This document shows, one piece after another, positions 43,205-50,851 of a stretch of 64,000 nucleotides of DNA. Under the pieces are notes generated by a model, which saw nothing but the letters and a program-made list of their open reading frames with translations, ran no database searches and was not told the DNA's origin. The stretch comes from Haloechinothrix_A salitolerans (GTDB taxonomy: Bacteria; Actinomycetota; Actinomycetes; Mycobacteriales; Pseudonocardiaceae): assembly GCF_039544105.1 (NCBI RefSeq), contig NZ_BAABLA010000002.1; one strand, given 5' to 3'. Position 1 is the stretch's first letter. The number at the start of each line of letters is the position of its first letter. Both the position numbers and the translations under genes were made by a program.

Positions 43205-43501
43205 TCAGCCGCCTGCCATGGCGCCGACGATCAGCAAAGGCTCCTCCCCCACCATGACCTGCTTCGGCAGTGGTGTGTCGGGCGGCTCGCGCGACAGGTC
43301 GCGCTCGCAGGCGAAGTACCGTACGAACGCCCGGCGTTCGCCGGTGTGCTGGTCACGGATGGTGCCACGTAACACCGGGTACTGACTCTCTAGTGCGTCC
43401 AGCACCGAGGACATCGACACCTCACCATCGATGTCCAGCTCCACCTCGCCGTCCACGCGGGCCAGTCTGCGCAGATGCGTCGGCAGCTTGACGCGGATCA
43501 T
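43205..43501 (-). CDS. MoaD/ThiS-like ubiquitin-fold sulfur carrier
   Basis: A 98-residue beta-grasp protein beginning MIRVKLPTHLRRLA and ending LLIVGAMAGG, i.e. an exact C-terminal diglycine as in MoaD, ThiS and archaeal ubiquitin-like proteins. It is ATGA-coupled to a BNR-repeat protein, not to molybdopterin, thiamine or tRNA genes, so its acceptor is unknown. No E1-like (MoeB/ThiF) or JAMM protease gene is in the window. Confidence 0.87.
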   Translation of the reverse strand: MIRVKLPTHLRRLARVDGEVELDIDGEVSMSSVLDALESQYPVLRGTIRDQHTGERRAFVRYFACERDLSREPPDTPLPKQVMVGEEPLLIVGAMAGG

Positions 43502-44613
43502 GGCAGCGTCTGCACCTCGACCGAGAGCACCGAGGGAAGGTTGGACACAATCGGCGCCCAGGTGTCACCGGCGTCGGGCGAGGCATAGACCTGGCCGCCC
43601 GTGGTGCCGAAGTACACGCCGCACTCGTCGAGCGTGTCGACCGCCATCGCATCGCGCAGCACGTTCACATAGCAGTCTCGCTGCGGCAGGCCGTTGGTCA
43701 ACGGCTCCCACTCGTTCCCGCCAGTCCGGCTCCGATAGACGCGCAGCCTGCCCTCTGGCGGGTAGTGCAGCGAATCGCTGGTGATCGGAACGACGTAGAC
43801 GATGTCCGGCTCGTGGGCGTGCACGGCGATGGGAAAGCCGAAGTCGGTCGGTAAGTCGCCACTGATCTCGTACCAGTTGTCGCCCGCGTCGTCGCTGCGC
43901 ATGACGTCCCAGTGTTTCTGCATGAACAGCACGTCCGGCCGCGAGGGGTGCATCGCGATGCGGTGCACGCAGTGCCCGACTTCAGCGTCTTGGTCGGGTA
44001 TGCCGTCGGATTTCAAACCGCGGTTGATCGCCTGCCACGTCCGCCCGCCGTCATCGGTGCGAAACGCGCCAGCCGCCGAGATGGCGATGGTTAGCCGGTC
44101 CGTGTTGGTCGGATGCTGGATGATCGTGTGCAGGCACAGCCCGCCGGCGCCCGGCTGCCACTGTGGCCCTGACCCGTGAGCGCGTAGCCCGGGCAGCTCC
44201 TGCCATGTCTGGCCGCCGTCGACGGTGCGGAACAGCCCGGCGTCCTCGATGCCCGCGTAGACGGTGTCCGGGTCAGTCAGTGACGGCTCAAGGTGCCAGA
44301 CGCGGGTGAACTTCCAGGGAACCTCCGAACCGTCGTAGTACTGGTGGGTGCCAGCGTCACCCTCATAGGTGAAGTCCTTGCCAACCGGCTCCCATGTCTT
44401 GCCGCCATCGTCCGAGCGCTGGATGAGCTGCCCGAACCACGCCGTCGACTGCGACGCGTAGAGGCGGTCGGGCTCCGCTGGTGACCCGGCCACGTGGTAG
44501 ACCTCCCAGCCACCGAAGTGCGGCCCGCTGACATCCCAGTCCTTACGCTTACCATCAGACGTCAGCACGAACGCCCCCTTGCGCGTGCCGACGAGAACAC
44601 GTACCCCACTCAT
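43498..44613 (-). CDS. BNR/Asp-box beta-propeller protein
   Basis: A 371-residue protein without a signal peptide. The ATG at 44613 follows GGAG and starts SGVRVLVGTRKGAFVL. Repeated Asp-box units (RSDDGGKTWEPV, RTVDGGQTWQEL, RTDDGGRTWQAI, SDDAGDNWYEI, ASPDAGDTWAPI) form a propeller of about five to six blades. Conserved His/Trp/Asp-rich loops (HFGGWEVYH, GVHRIAMHPS-like HRIAMHPSRPDVLF) are present. It resembles sialidase/photosystem-assembly-type propellers in fold only; an enzymatic role is unproven. It is the first gene of the pair with the sulfur carrier. Confidence 0.85.
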   Translation of the reverse strand: MSGVRVLVGTRKGAFVLTSDGKRKDWDVSGPHFGGWEVYHVAGSPAEPDRLYASQSTAWFGQLIQRSDDGGKTWEPVGKDFTYEGDAGTHQYYDGSEVPWKFTRVWHLEPSLTDPDTVYAGIEDAGLFRTVDGGQTWQELPGLRAHGSGPQWQPGAGGLCLHTIIQHPTNTDRLTIAISAAGAFRTDDGGRTWQAINRGLKSDGIPDQDAEVGHCVHRIAMHPSRPDVLFMQKHWDVMRSDDAGDNWYEISGDLPTDFGFPIAVHAHEPDIVYVVPITSDSLHYPPEGRLRVYRSRTGGNEWEPLTNGLPQRDCYVNVLRDAMAVDTLDECGVYFGTTGGQVYASPDAGDTWAPIVSNLPSVLSVEVQTLP

Positions 44614-44780
44614 GGGTAACTCCATTCCGTAGGTGCCGGTCGCACTGACCACCGATAATGACCACGGCCGGGCGGGAATTTTCGCTGTACAACGCAGTCT
44701 CGCAGCGGGGACCGACAATTTCGCGAGCCTACGCCTGTCCGGCGTTCGACCGGGTGAATGGCGGCGTTACGGGACTGGTC

Positions 44781-46415
44781 CTACGGCGCAGGCACACGAG
44801 CCAGCGGCACGATCAGCGGTTCACCGGCCTGAGCGTCGGACTCGAACGTGACCGTGTAGTCGTGGTCGGCGATGTCCAGCACGGCGACCCGGTTGCGGAA
44901 GTCCGGTCCCGACAGCTTCCACCACCACAGCGGACGCGGCCCGACGCCGCCTCGGCGTGCCCACCAGCTCACCAGCCGCGTCACCGCGGACGACCAGGTG
45001 ACGCGAAACGCGAGTTCGGCGACCCACGGGATGGTGTTGTGCACCGGGGAGCACGTCACCTGCCACACCTTCGGCCACTCGCGCTCATCGAAGTGCGCCT
45101 CAGCGATGTAGCTGTGGTGCACGTCGCCGGAGAGCACACTGACCGTGGCAGGTGGCTCGGGCGTGCGTTCACCGCTGCCGATCGCGTACAGCAGGTTGGT
45201 CAGTCGGTCGAACGACGAGCGGAAAGCAGCCCAGTGCTCCAGGTCGATCGCCTGCCGCACCCGCTCTGCCAGCCAGCCTCGGATGCCGCCGCGATCGCAC
45301 GCGCGCTCGTTCAACGACTCCACCTCGTGCACGGCGTGCGGCAGCAGCCACGGCAGCGAGGACCCGATCAGCAGGTGCTCGTAGTCGCCACGAGTCGCGT
45401 CTTCGATCCAGTCGAACTCGGCGTCGGAGACCATCAGCCGTTCCGTCCCGAGGATGCGGCCGCACCGGGTGTCGATGACGACCAGCCGCACCGAACCGAC
45501 GTCGCGGCGGTAGCTCCAGCGCGTGTACTTCACGCCGTCGACCTCGGCGTCGGCCTTGTCAGCGAAGTCGCCAAGGACGTCGTAGGCATCGCCGGTCTCG
45601 CCCACGCGACGAACCTCGGCCAGCAGCTCGTGCCCGGCCAGTTCCCCGGGCGTGAGGTTGCCAAGGTGCTGGTACAGCCAGTACGCCATCAGCGAACCGC
45701 GGATCCGCTCACGCCACCAGGGCCGCCGCGCCATCGCGCGCCGCCACGCCGCCGACGTGTTCCAGTCGTCGATGACGTCGTGGTCATCAAAGATCATCGA
45801 CGTCGACACCGTGGACATCAGCCACCGGATCTCCGGGTCGGACCAGGTCTCGAGGTACAGCTGGGTGCACTCCTCGAAGTCCGCGACACCGATCCCCGGC
45901 GGCTTTCTGGTGTCGCGGCGTCGCTTGATCCAGCGCCGGATATGGGGCGATGTCTCGTCGGCGTAGACCTGGTCACCGAGAAGCAGCAGCACGTCCGGCC
46001 ACTCCGAGTCCGGTTGTTCGGCCATACGCTCGGCGTACGCGTTGAGCGCGTCACCACCGACGCGTCGCCGCCGCCTGGAGGTCAGTGGTGACGCGAATCG
46101 GCAGGACCCGAACACCATCCGTAGTCGTGCGCCCTGGTCAACCGCGTACGTGCGGATACGGCTGGCCGGGAACGGCGAGTCCGACAGTGGCCACACCATG
46201 TGGCCGTCGAGGCTGACCGTGTACGACCGCGACTCGCCCGGTGTGAGCCCTGTGATGACAACGAGGCCGTAATGATGCCCACCGACCTGGAACGTCCGCG
46301 ACGTGCTGCCCAGGATTTCGACGACGCATGCCCGGTCGGTCTCCACCCATACCGTCGCTGACGTCTCGTCGACGTGCCGCAGCACCGGCCCCAGCATCAG
46401 TCGTGGTTCGGTCAT
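44781..46415 (-). CDS. PhoD-like alkaline phosphatase/phosphodiesterase family protein
   Basis: A 544-residue metallophosphatase. LRMVFGSCRFA, LLLLGDQVYADE, MIFDDHDVIDDWN and SVLSGDVHHSYIA are the four metal-ligand blocks of the PhoD family. An N-terminal beta-sandwich (residues about 5-90) precedes the catalytic domain. Unlike secreted PhoD it lacks a Tat signal, so it is probably cytosolic. Hydrolyses phosphate mono- or diesters; substrate unknown. Confidence 0.9.
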   Translation of the reverse strand: MTEPRLMLGPVLRHVDETSATVWVETDRACVVEILGSTSRTFQVGGHHYGLVVITGLTPGESRSYTVSLDGHMVWPLSDSPFPASRIRTYAVDQGARLRMVFGSCRFASPLTSRRRRRVGGDALNAYAERMAEQPDSEWPDVLLLLGDQVYADETSPHIRRWIKRRRDTRKPPGIGVADFEECTQLYLETWSDPEIRWLMSTVSTSMIFDDHDVIDDWNTSAAWRRAMARRPWWRERIRGSLMAYWLYQHLGNLTPGELAGHELLAEVRRVGETGDAYDVLGDFADKADAEVDGVKYTRWSYRRDVGSVRLVVIDTRCGRILGTERLMVSDAEFDWIEDATRGDYEHLLIGSSLPWLLPHAVHEVESLNERACDRGGIRGWLAERVRQAIDLEHWAAFRSSFDRLTNLLYAIGSGERTPEPPATVSVLSGDVHHSYIAEAHFDEREWPKVWQVTCSPVHNTIPWVAELAFRVTWSSAVTRLVSWWARRGGVGPRPLWWWKLSGPDFRNRVAVLDIADHDYTVTFESDAQAGEPLIVPLARVPAP

Positions 46416-46582
46416 CAGGCGTCCGCTTCAGTGATTCGACATCCGCTCGGCGGTCACGAGTCCGTCAGTCCTCGGCTAGCCTGCTCGATCGCACACCACC
46501 GCCGCAAGCTCACCGAGCGGCCCTCTCGCGCGACCCCCGGCCCTCGCCGCCACCACACGGGGAACGGATAGGCTCCCGCTCT

Positions 46583-47293
46583 ATGTCCGACCGACTCTAT
46601 TTCCGCCAGTTGCTGTCCGGCCGTGACTTCGCTGTGGGTGACCCCGTCGCCACCCAGATGCTGAACTTCGCGTACCTGATCGGCGACCGCGAGACACGGG
46701 AAGCCGTCATCGTCGATCCCGCCTACGCTGTCGGCGAACTGCTCGACACGCTCGCCGCGGACGACATGCGGCTGGTCGGCGTGCTCGGCACCCACCATCA
46801 CCCCGACCACGTCGGCGGCAGCATGATGGGTTTCGAACTGCCAGGGCTCGCCGAGTTGCTCGCCAGGGAGCAGGTCCCGGTGCACGTCAACCGCGAAGAG
46901 CTCGACTGGGTGCAGCGCGTCACCGGTGTCTCGGCCACCGACCTCACCGCGCACGACCACGATTCCAGGATCGAGGTCGGCGCCATCACGATCCGTACGC
47001 TGCACACACCAGGTCACACACCGGGCAGTCAGTGTTTCCTCGTCGGCAACCGGCTCGTCGCGGGCGACACGCTGTTCCTTGATGGCTGCGGCCGCACCGA
47101 CTTCCCCGGCGGCGACGCCGAGGCGATGTATCACAGCCTGCACCAGCTTGCCGGGCTACCGAACGATCCCGTGGTGTACCCGGGTCACCAGTACTCGAAG
47201 GACCCGTCCGCGCCGCTGTCCACTGTCAGGGAGAACAACGTCGTGTTCCGACCCCGGTCGCTGCAGGAGTGGCAGCAGATGTTCGGAGCCTAA
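46583..47293 (+). CDS. Metallo-beta-lactamase-fold hydrolase (glyoxalase II-like/persulfide-type)
   Basis: A 236-residue MBL-fold protein: GTHHHPDHVGG (metal site THHHxDH), HTPGHTPGSQCFLV, GDTLFLDGCGRTD and VYPGHQYS. The 'LDGCGRTDFPGG' block is typical of persulfide-dioxygenase-like and glyoxalase II-like proteins; a reaction cannot be fixed from these motifs. ATG 46583 is chosen because homology starts there; the frame extends upstream within the gap after the PhoD gene. Confidence 0.87.
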   Translation: MSDRLYFRQLLSGRDFAVGDPVATQMLNFAYLIGDRETREAVIVDPAYAVGELLDTLAADDMRLVGVLGTHHHPDHVGGSMMGFELPGLAELLAREQVPVHVNREELDWVQRVTGVSATDLTAHDHDSRIEVGAITIRTLHTPGHTPGSQCFLVGNRLVAGDTLFLDGCGRTDFPGGDAEAMYHSLHQLAGLPNDPVVYPGHQYSKDPSAPLSTVRENNVVFRPRSLQEWQQMFGA

Positions 47294-47559
47294 CTGGTCT
47301 TTCGTCCCCGCGCCGGTCCGTGCGGCGTTGCGGATACCTCCGTCAGCCTTGAACTGGGCGGCACGGCTGGTTCCGCAGCGACCCGCGGCCGGTAACGGTG
47401 CCCGCGGTCTCCTCCCTCACCACGTTGTGAGCAATTCGGCTTACTGCTCAACGAGATCGCGTCGGACATGATGCGCATCCGGTTGCGACTCGCCCATCAC
47501 CCGAATGGTGCGTGAGCGCACTCACCTTGCCGTCGCGGCGAATCGTCCGGAAAGATCGA

Positions 47560-47720
47560 TTCCGACAGACACGGCGATGGCGACCGAGGAAGCCGGTGCG
47601 AATCCGGCACGGACCCGCCACTGTGACCGGGGAGCGAATCCCAGCAAGGCCACGACCCGCGAGGGTGGGAAGGCCGGGAGCAGCGTAGATCCGGGAGTCA
47701 GGACACTCACGTCATCGCCT
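47560..47720 (+). promoter_or_regulatory. Cobalamin riboswitch
   Basis: Contains GAGGAAGCCGGTGCGAATCCGGCACGG-type P3 arm, the B12 box GCCACTG at 47617-47623, GACCGGGGAGC, and GGGAGTCAGGACACT near the 3' end, all in the order of AdoCbl riboswitches. GGCGATG (47573-47579) can pair with CATCGCC (47713-47719) to close the structure. The next segment GCCTCCTC (47717-47724) can pair with the ribosome site GAGAGG of the downstream gene, and a CGGGG/CCCCG hairpin lies between, so translation control is likely. Confidence 0.95.
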
Positions 47721-47768
47721 CCTCGCACAACCGGGGCGGGATATCCCCGAGAGAGGTGACCGCTGGTC

Positions 47769-48959
47769 ATGACCGTTCGCGGGCGCACGCGCCTTGCCCT
47801 GTCCGTTCTCATTGGCTCGCTCGGCCTCGCGGCCTGTAGCACCCCCGCACCCCTGGCAGACGACACACCCGAGGGCTGCATCGCGGATTTCGACGCGGAC
47901 GTCGACTACTACCCAACCAAGACATCGGTCGAACACGCGGAGAATTTCTCGCTGCGCTACGAGAAGTCGTACCAAGTGCTCACGATCGACGAGCCGTTTC
48001 CCGGCGGTAGCCCTGTGACGTACGCGCTGGTGCACTGCGGCGCGCCGACCCCATCGCTCACCGGCGACCTCGCGGACGCGACCGTGGTGACGACGCCGAT
48101 CGACAGCCTGTACGCCGAGTCCACGACACACCTGCCGCTGCTGGCCCAGTTGGATCGGCTCGACGTCCTCAGCGGGGTGGCGAACGCGTCCCGCGTGGTC
48201 AACGCCGACGTACGGAAAGCGATCGACGTGGGCGACGTCGTCGAGTACGGCAGTGATACCACCCTCGACGTCGAGCAAGTGGTCGCCGACGCGCCGGACG
48301 TCGTGATGAGCGGCGGCACCAACAAGCCGGAGTACGCCGCGCTCCGCAAGGCCGACGTCACGGTGGTGGCGAACGCCGAGTGGCTGGAGGCCTCACCGTT
48401 GGGCAGGGCGGAGTGGCTGAAGGTGATGGCCGCGCTAACCGGCGAGGAAGCCGCGGCGGAGAAGATGTTCGAGCGGATCGAGTCCGGCTATCACGACGTC
48501 AAGGACATGGTGGCGGACGCGGCGACCGTCGAGGTGCTGACCGGCAACATGTGGCGGGGCACGTGGTCGGTGCCTGGCGGCGCGTCGTACCAGAGCAGGC
48601 TGCTCGCGGACGCGGGCGCGACGCACCCGTGGGCGGACACCGACGACACCGGCAGCCTGTCGCTGTCCGCCGAAGAAGTCGCCGCCAAGGCCAGCGACAT
48701 CCCGCTGTGGCTGGCCAGCACAGAGTGGCGCACCAAGGACGACGTCACCAGCGAGGACCCGCGCTACGCCGAGCTGGCCGCCATGAAGTCCGGACAGGTG
48801 TGGACTATCGCCGAAGACGTCGGACCGAACGGCGGCAACGGCTACTGGGAACGCGGCGTGACCCGGCCAGACCTGGTGCTCGCTGACCTGGCCGCGATCG
48901 TCCACCCGGACCGGCTACCCGGTCACGACTTCCAGTTCTACCGCCAGGTGGGGCGGTGA
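47769..48959 (+). CDS. ABC transporter substrate-binding lipoprotein (cobalamin/F420-0-type)
   Basis: A 396-residue exported lipoprotein with lipobox GLAAC. Two lobes of a class III (BtuF/FepB) binding protein are visible: STTHLPLLAQLDRLDVLSGVANASRV and QVVADAPDVVMSGGT, joined by a helix to NMWRGTWSVPGGASYQSRLLADAGA. It is much longer than BtuF. Its N-terminus (TPEGCIADFDADVDYYP) resembles, from memory, the actinobacterial family annotated as a putative F420-0 importer. The riboswitch directly upstream argues instead for a corrinoid. Ligand unresolved. ATG follows GAGAGAGG. Confidence 0.88.
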   Translation: MTVRGRTRLALSVLIGSLGLAACSTPAPLADDTPEGCIADFDADVDYYPTKTSVEHAENFSLRYEKSYQVLTIDEPFPGGSPVTYALVHCGAPTPSLTGDLADATVVTTPIDSLYAESTTHLPLLAQLDRLDVLSGVANASRVVNADVRKAIDVGDVVEYGSDTTLDVEQVVADAPDVVMSGGTNKPEYAALRKADVTVVANAEWLEASPLGRAEWLKVMAALTGEEAAAEKMFERIESGYHDVKDMVADAATVEVLTGNMWRGTWSVPGGASYQSRLLADAGATHPWADTDDTGSLSLSAEEVAAKASDIPLWLASTEWRTKDDVTSEDPRYAELAAMKSGQVWTIAEDVGPNGGNGYWERGVTRPDLVLADLAAIVHPDRLPGHDFQFYRQVGR

Positions 48960-50056
48960 CCGCCGCGTCGACCTCCGCGACGGCCACCGCGACGGCGGTA
49001 GCGCGGGCAGTCCCGCCGAGCGCGATGTTTCGCAGGGTGATCGCGCTCGGCGGGCTGTTCGCAGGCACCGGCACCGCACTGACCCTGGCCATCACGGTCG
49101 GCTCGGTGCCGGTGCCCCTTCACGAAACCGTGCGGGTGTTGCTCGGCGCAACCCCCGCCGACCCGCGCTGGCAGGTGGTGATCGAGACAATCCGGTTGCC
49201 CCGCGCGCTCACGGCCGCACTCGCCGGAGCGGCGCTGGGCATGGCGGGCCTGCAGATGCAGACGCTGTTCCGCAACCCGCTGGCCGATCCGTACTCGCTG
49301 GGAGTGAGTTCGGGCGCCAGTCTCGGCGTCTCGCTGGCGGTGGTCGGCGCGGGCACCGGCGCGTCGGGATTCGCCGCCGACGTCGCTGCTGGCGGCAGGG
49401 CGGGTGTCGTCGTCGCGGCGGCGGCCGGTGCCGGGCTGGTGTTGTCCGGCATCCTGCTGCTCGCCCGGTTCGTCCGCTCCCCTGTCACGCTGCTGGTGAT
49501 CGGCGTGATGGTCGGATCCGCGACGACCGCCATCGTCAGCCTGCTGCTGACCTGGACGGAACCTCAGCAGGCGCAGCAGTTCCTCGCCTGGGGACTGGGC
49601 AGTTTCTCCGGCACGACGTGGTCCGATCTGGCGTTGTTCGGCGGCGTGACGGTCGCGGGCATCGCGGTGGCCACCTCGTCCGCGAAGCAGTTGAACGCCC
49701 TGCTGCTCGGTGAGAATTACGCCCGCACGCTCGGGCTCAACGTCGGCAGGGCACGGACGACCACACTGCTCAGTGCGTCGCTGCTGGCAGGGGCGGTCAC
49801 AGCGTTCTGCGGACCGATCGGCTTCCTCGGCATCGCGGTGCCCCACGCCGCACGACGTCTAGCTGGGACCTCCGACCACCGCGTGCTGCTGCCCGCGACG
49901 CTCCTGGCGGGCGCGATGACGGCGTTGTTGTGCTCGGTAGTGTCGCAACTGCCAGACACGGTCATCCCCATCAACGTGATCACGGCGCTACTCGGTGCGC
50001 CGGTCGTCATCGCCATCCTGTTGCGCAGCCGCGCGCTTCAGGGGGTCGGCACATGA
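48956..50056 (+). CDS. ABC transporter permease, BtuC/FecCD family
   Basis: A 366-residue permease with about 10 helices and the FecCD signatures RLPRALTAALAGAALGMAGLQMQTLFRNPLADPYSLGVSSGA and GPIGFLGIAVPHAAR. The N-terminus has a ~40-residue Ala/Thr-rich cytosolic extension. GTG start overlaps the binding-protein stop. Forms the channel for the substrate delivered by the binding protein. Confidence 0.93.
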   Translation: MTAASTSATATATAVARAVPPSAMFRRVIALGGLFAGTGTALTLAITVGSVPVPLHETVRVLLGATPADPRWQVVIETIRLPRALTAALAGAALGMAGLQMQTLFRNPLADPYSLGVSSGASLGVSLAVVGAGTGASGFAADVAAGGRAGVVVAAAAGAGLVLSGILLLARFVRSPVTLLVIGVMVGSATTAIVSLLLTWTEPQQAQQFLAWGLGSFSGTTWSDLALFGGVTVAGIAVATSSAKQLNALLLGENYARTLGLNVGRARTTTLLSASLLAGAVTAFCGPIGFLGIAVPHAARRLAGTSDHRVLLPATLLAGAMTALLCSVVSQLPDTVIPINVITALLGAPVVIAILLRSRALQGVGT

Positions 50057-50829
50057 CGCTGCGGCTGGACGCACTGAGCGTCGGCTATCGACGACATACC
50101 GTCCTCACCGGACTGTCCGCCGTGGCCGGCCGCGGCGAGCTGACAATCCTACTCGGACCCAATGGAGTCGGTAAGTCGACAATGATCCGCGCCCTCGCGG
50201 GCCTGCAACCGCCACTGTCGGGCGGGATGTCGCTCGACGGCGCCGACCTCACGCGACTGTCCACAACGGAACGAGCACGTCGGATCGCGGTGGTGCTGAC
50301 CGAGCGTGTCTCCCCTGGCCTGCTCACCGGCCGCGAGCTGGTGTCGTTCGGCAGGCACCCGCACACCGGGTTCACGGGTGCGCTCGGCCAGCGCGACCGG
50401 GATGTCGTGGCGTGGGCACTCGACGTCGTCGACGCGACTCACCTCGCGGATCGTGACCTGTCGGAAGTCTCGGACGGCGAGCGGCAGCGGCTGCTCACCG
50501 CTCGGGCGCTCGCGCAGGAGCCGGACCTGCTGTTGCTGGACGAGCCAAGCGCGTTCCTCGACGCGCCGTCACGGGTGGCGTTGATGGGACTGCTGCGCCG
50601 CCTCGCCACCGAACGCGACCTGGCGATCGTAGTCTCCACGCACGAGGTCGAGCTGGCGCTGCGGCTCGCGGACACCGCGTGGCTGATCGACGCGCACGGC
50701 ACCCTGCACACCGGGACGCCGCAGCAGTTGGTGTCGGACGGCACCGTGAGCGCCGTGTTCGACACCGAGCAGCTGCGGTTCGACCCGGTGAGCGGGACGT
50801 TCGAGCCGCGGGAACGGCTGCCCGCGTGA
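50053..50829 (+). CDS. ABC transporter ATP-binding protein, BtuD/FecE family
   Basis: A 258-residue ATPase: Walker A GPNGVGKST, Q-loop region VVLTERV, signature SEVSDGERQR (variant of LSGGQ), Walker B LLLLDEPSAFLD, and H-loop STHE. ATG 50053 overlaps the permease stop (ATGA). Completes the importer. The last 11 bases of the gene form one arm of a terminator hairpin. Confidence 0.93.
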   Translation: MTLRLDALSVGYRRHTVLTGLSAVAGRGELTILLGPNGVGKSTMIRALAGLQPPLSGGMSLDGADLTRLSTTERARRIAVVLTERVSPGLLTGRELVSFGRHPHTGFTGALGQRDRDVVAWALDVVDATHLADRDLSEVSDGERQRLLTARALAQEPDLLLLDEPSAFLDAPSRVALMGLLRRLATERDLAIVVSTHEVELALRLADTAWLIDAHGTLHTGTPQQLVSDGTVSAVFDTEQLRFDPVSGTFEPRERLPA

Positions 50830-50843
50830 GGCCACGCGGGCAG
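50818..50843. terminator. Hairpin terminator overlapping the ATPase stop codon
   Basis: An 11-base-pair perfect stem (arm CTGCCCGCGTG) with AGGC loop includes the last codons and TGA of the ABC ATPase gene and ends 8 bases before the convergent acylase gene. Confidence 0.75.
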
Positions 50844-50851
50844 CCCGCCCG

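Noticed and set aside
43498..44613. Annotation as exo-alpha-sialidase
   Set aside because: Only Asp-box propeller repeats are seen; the arginine triad and catalytic Tyr/Glu of sialidases could not be identified.
44658..46091. Long plus-strand open frame (477 codons)
   Set aside because: Antisense to the PhoD-like gene; no recognisable motifs.
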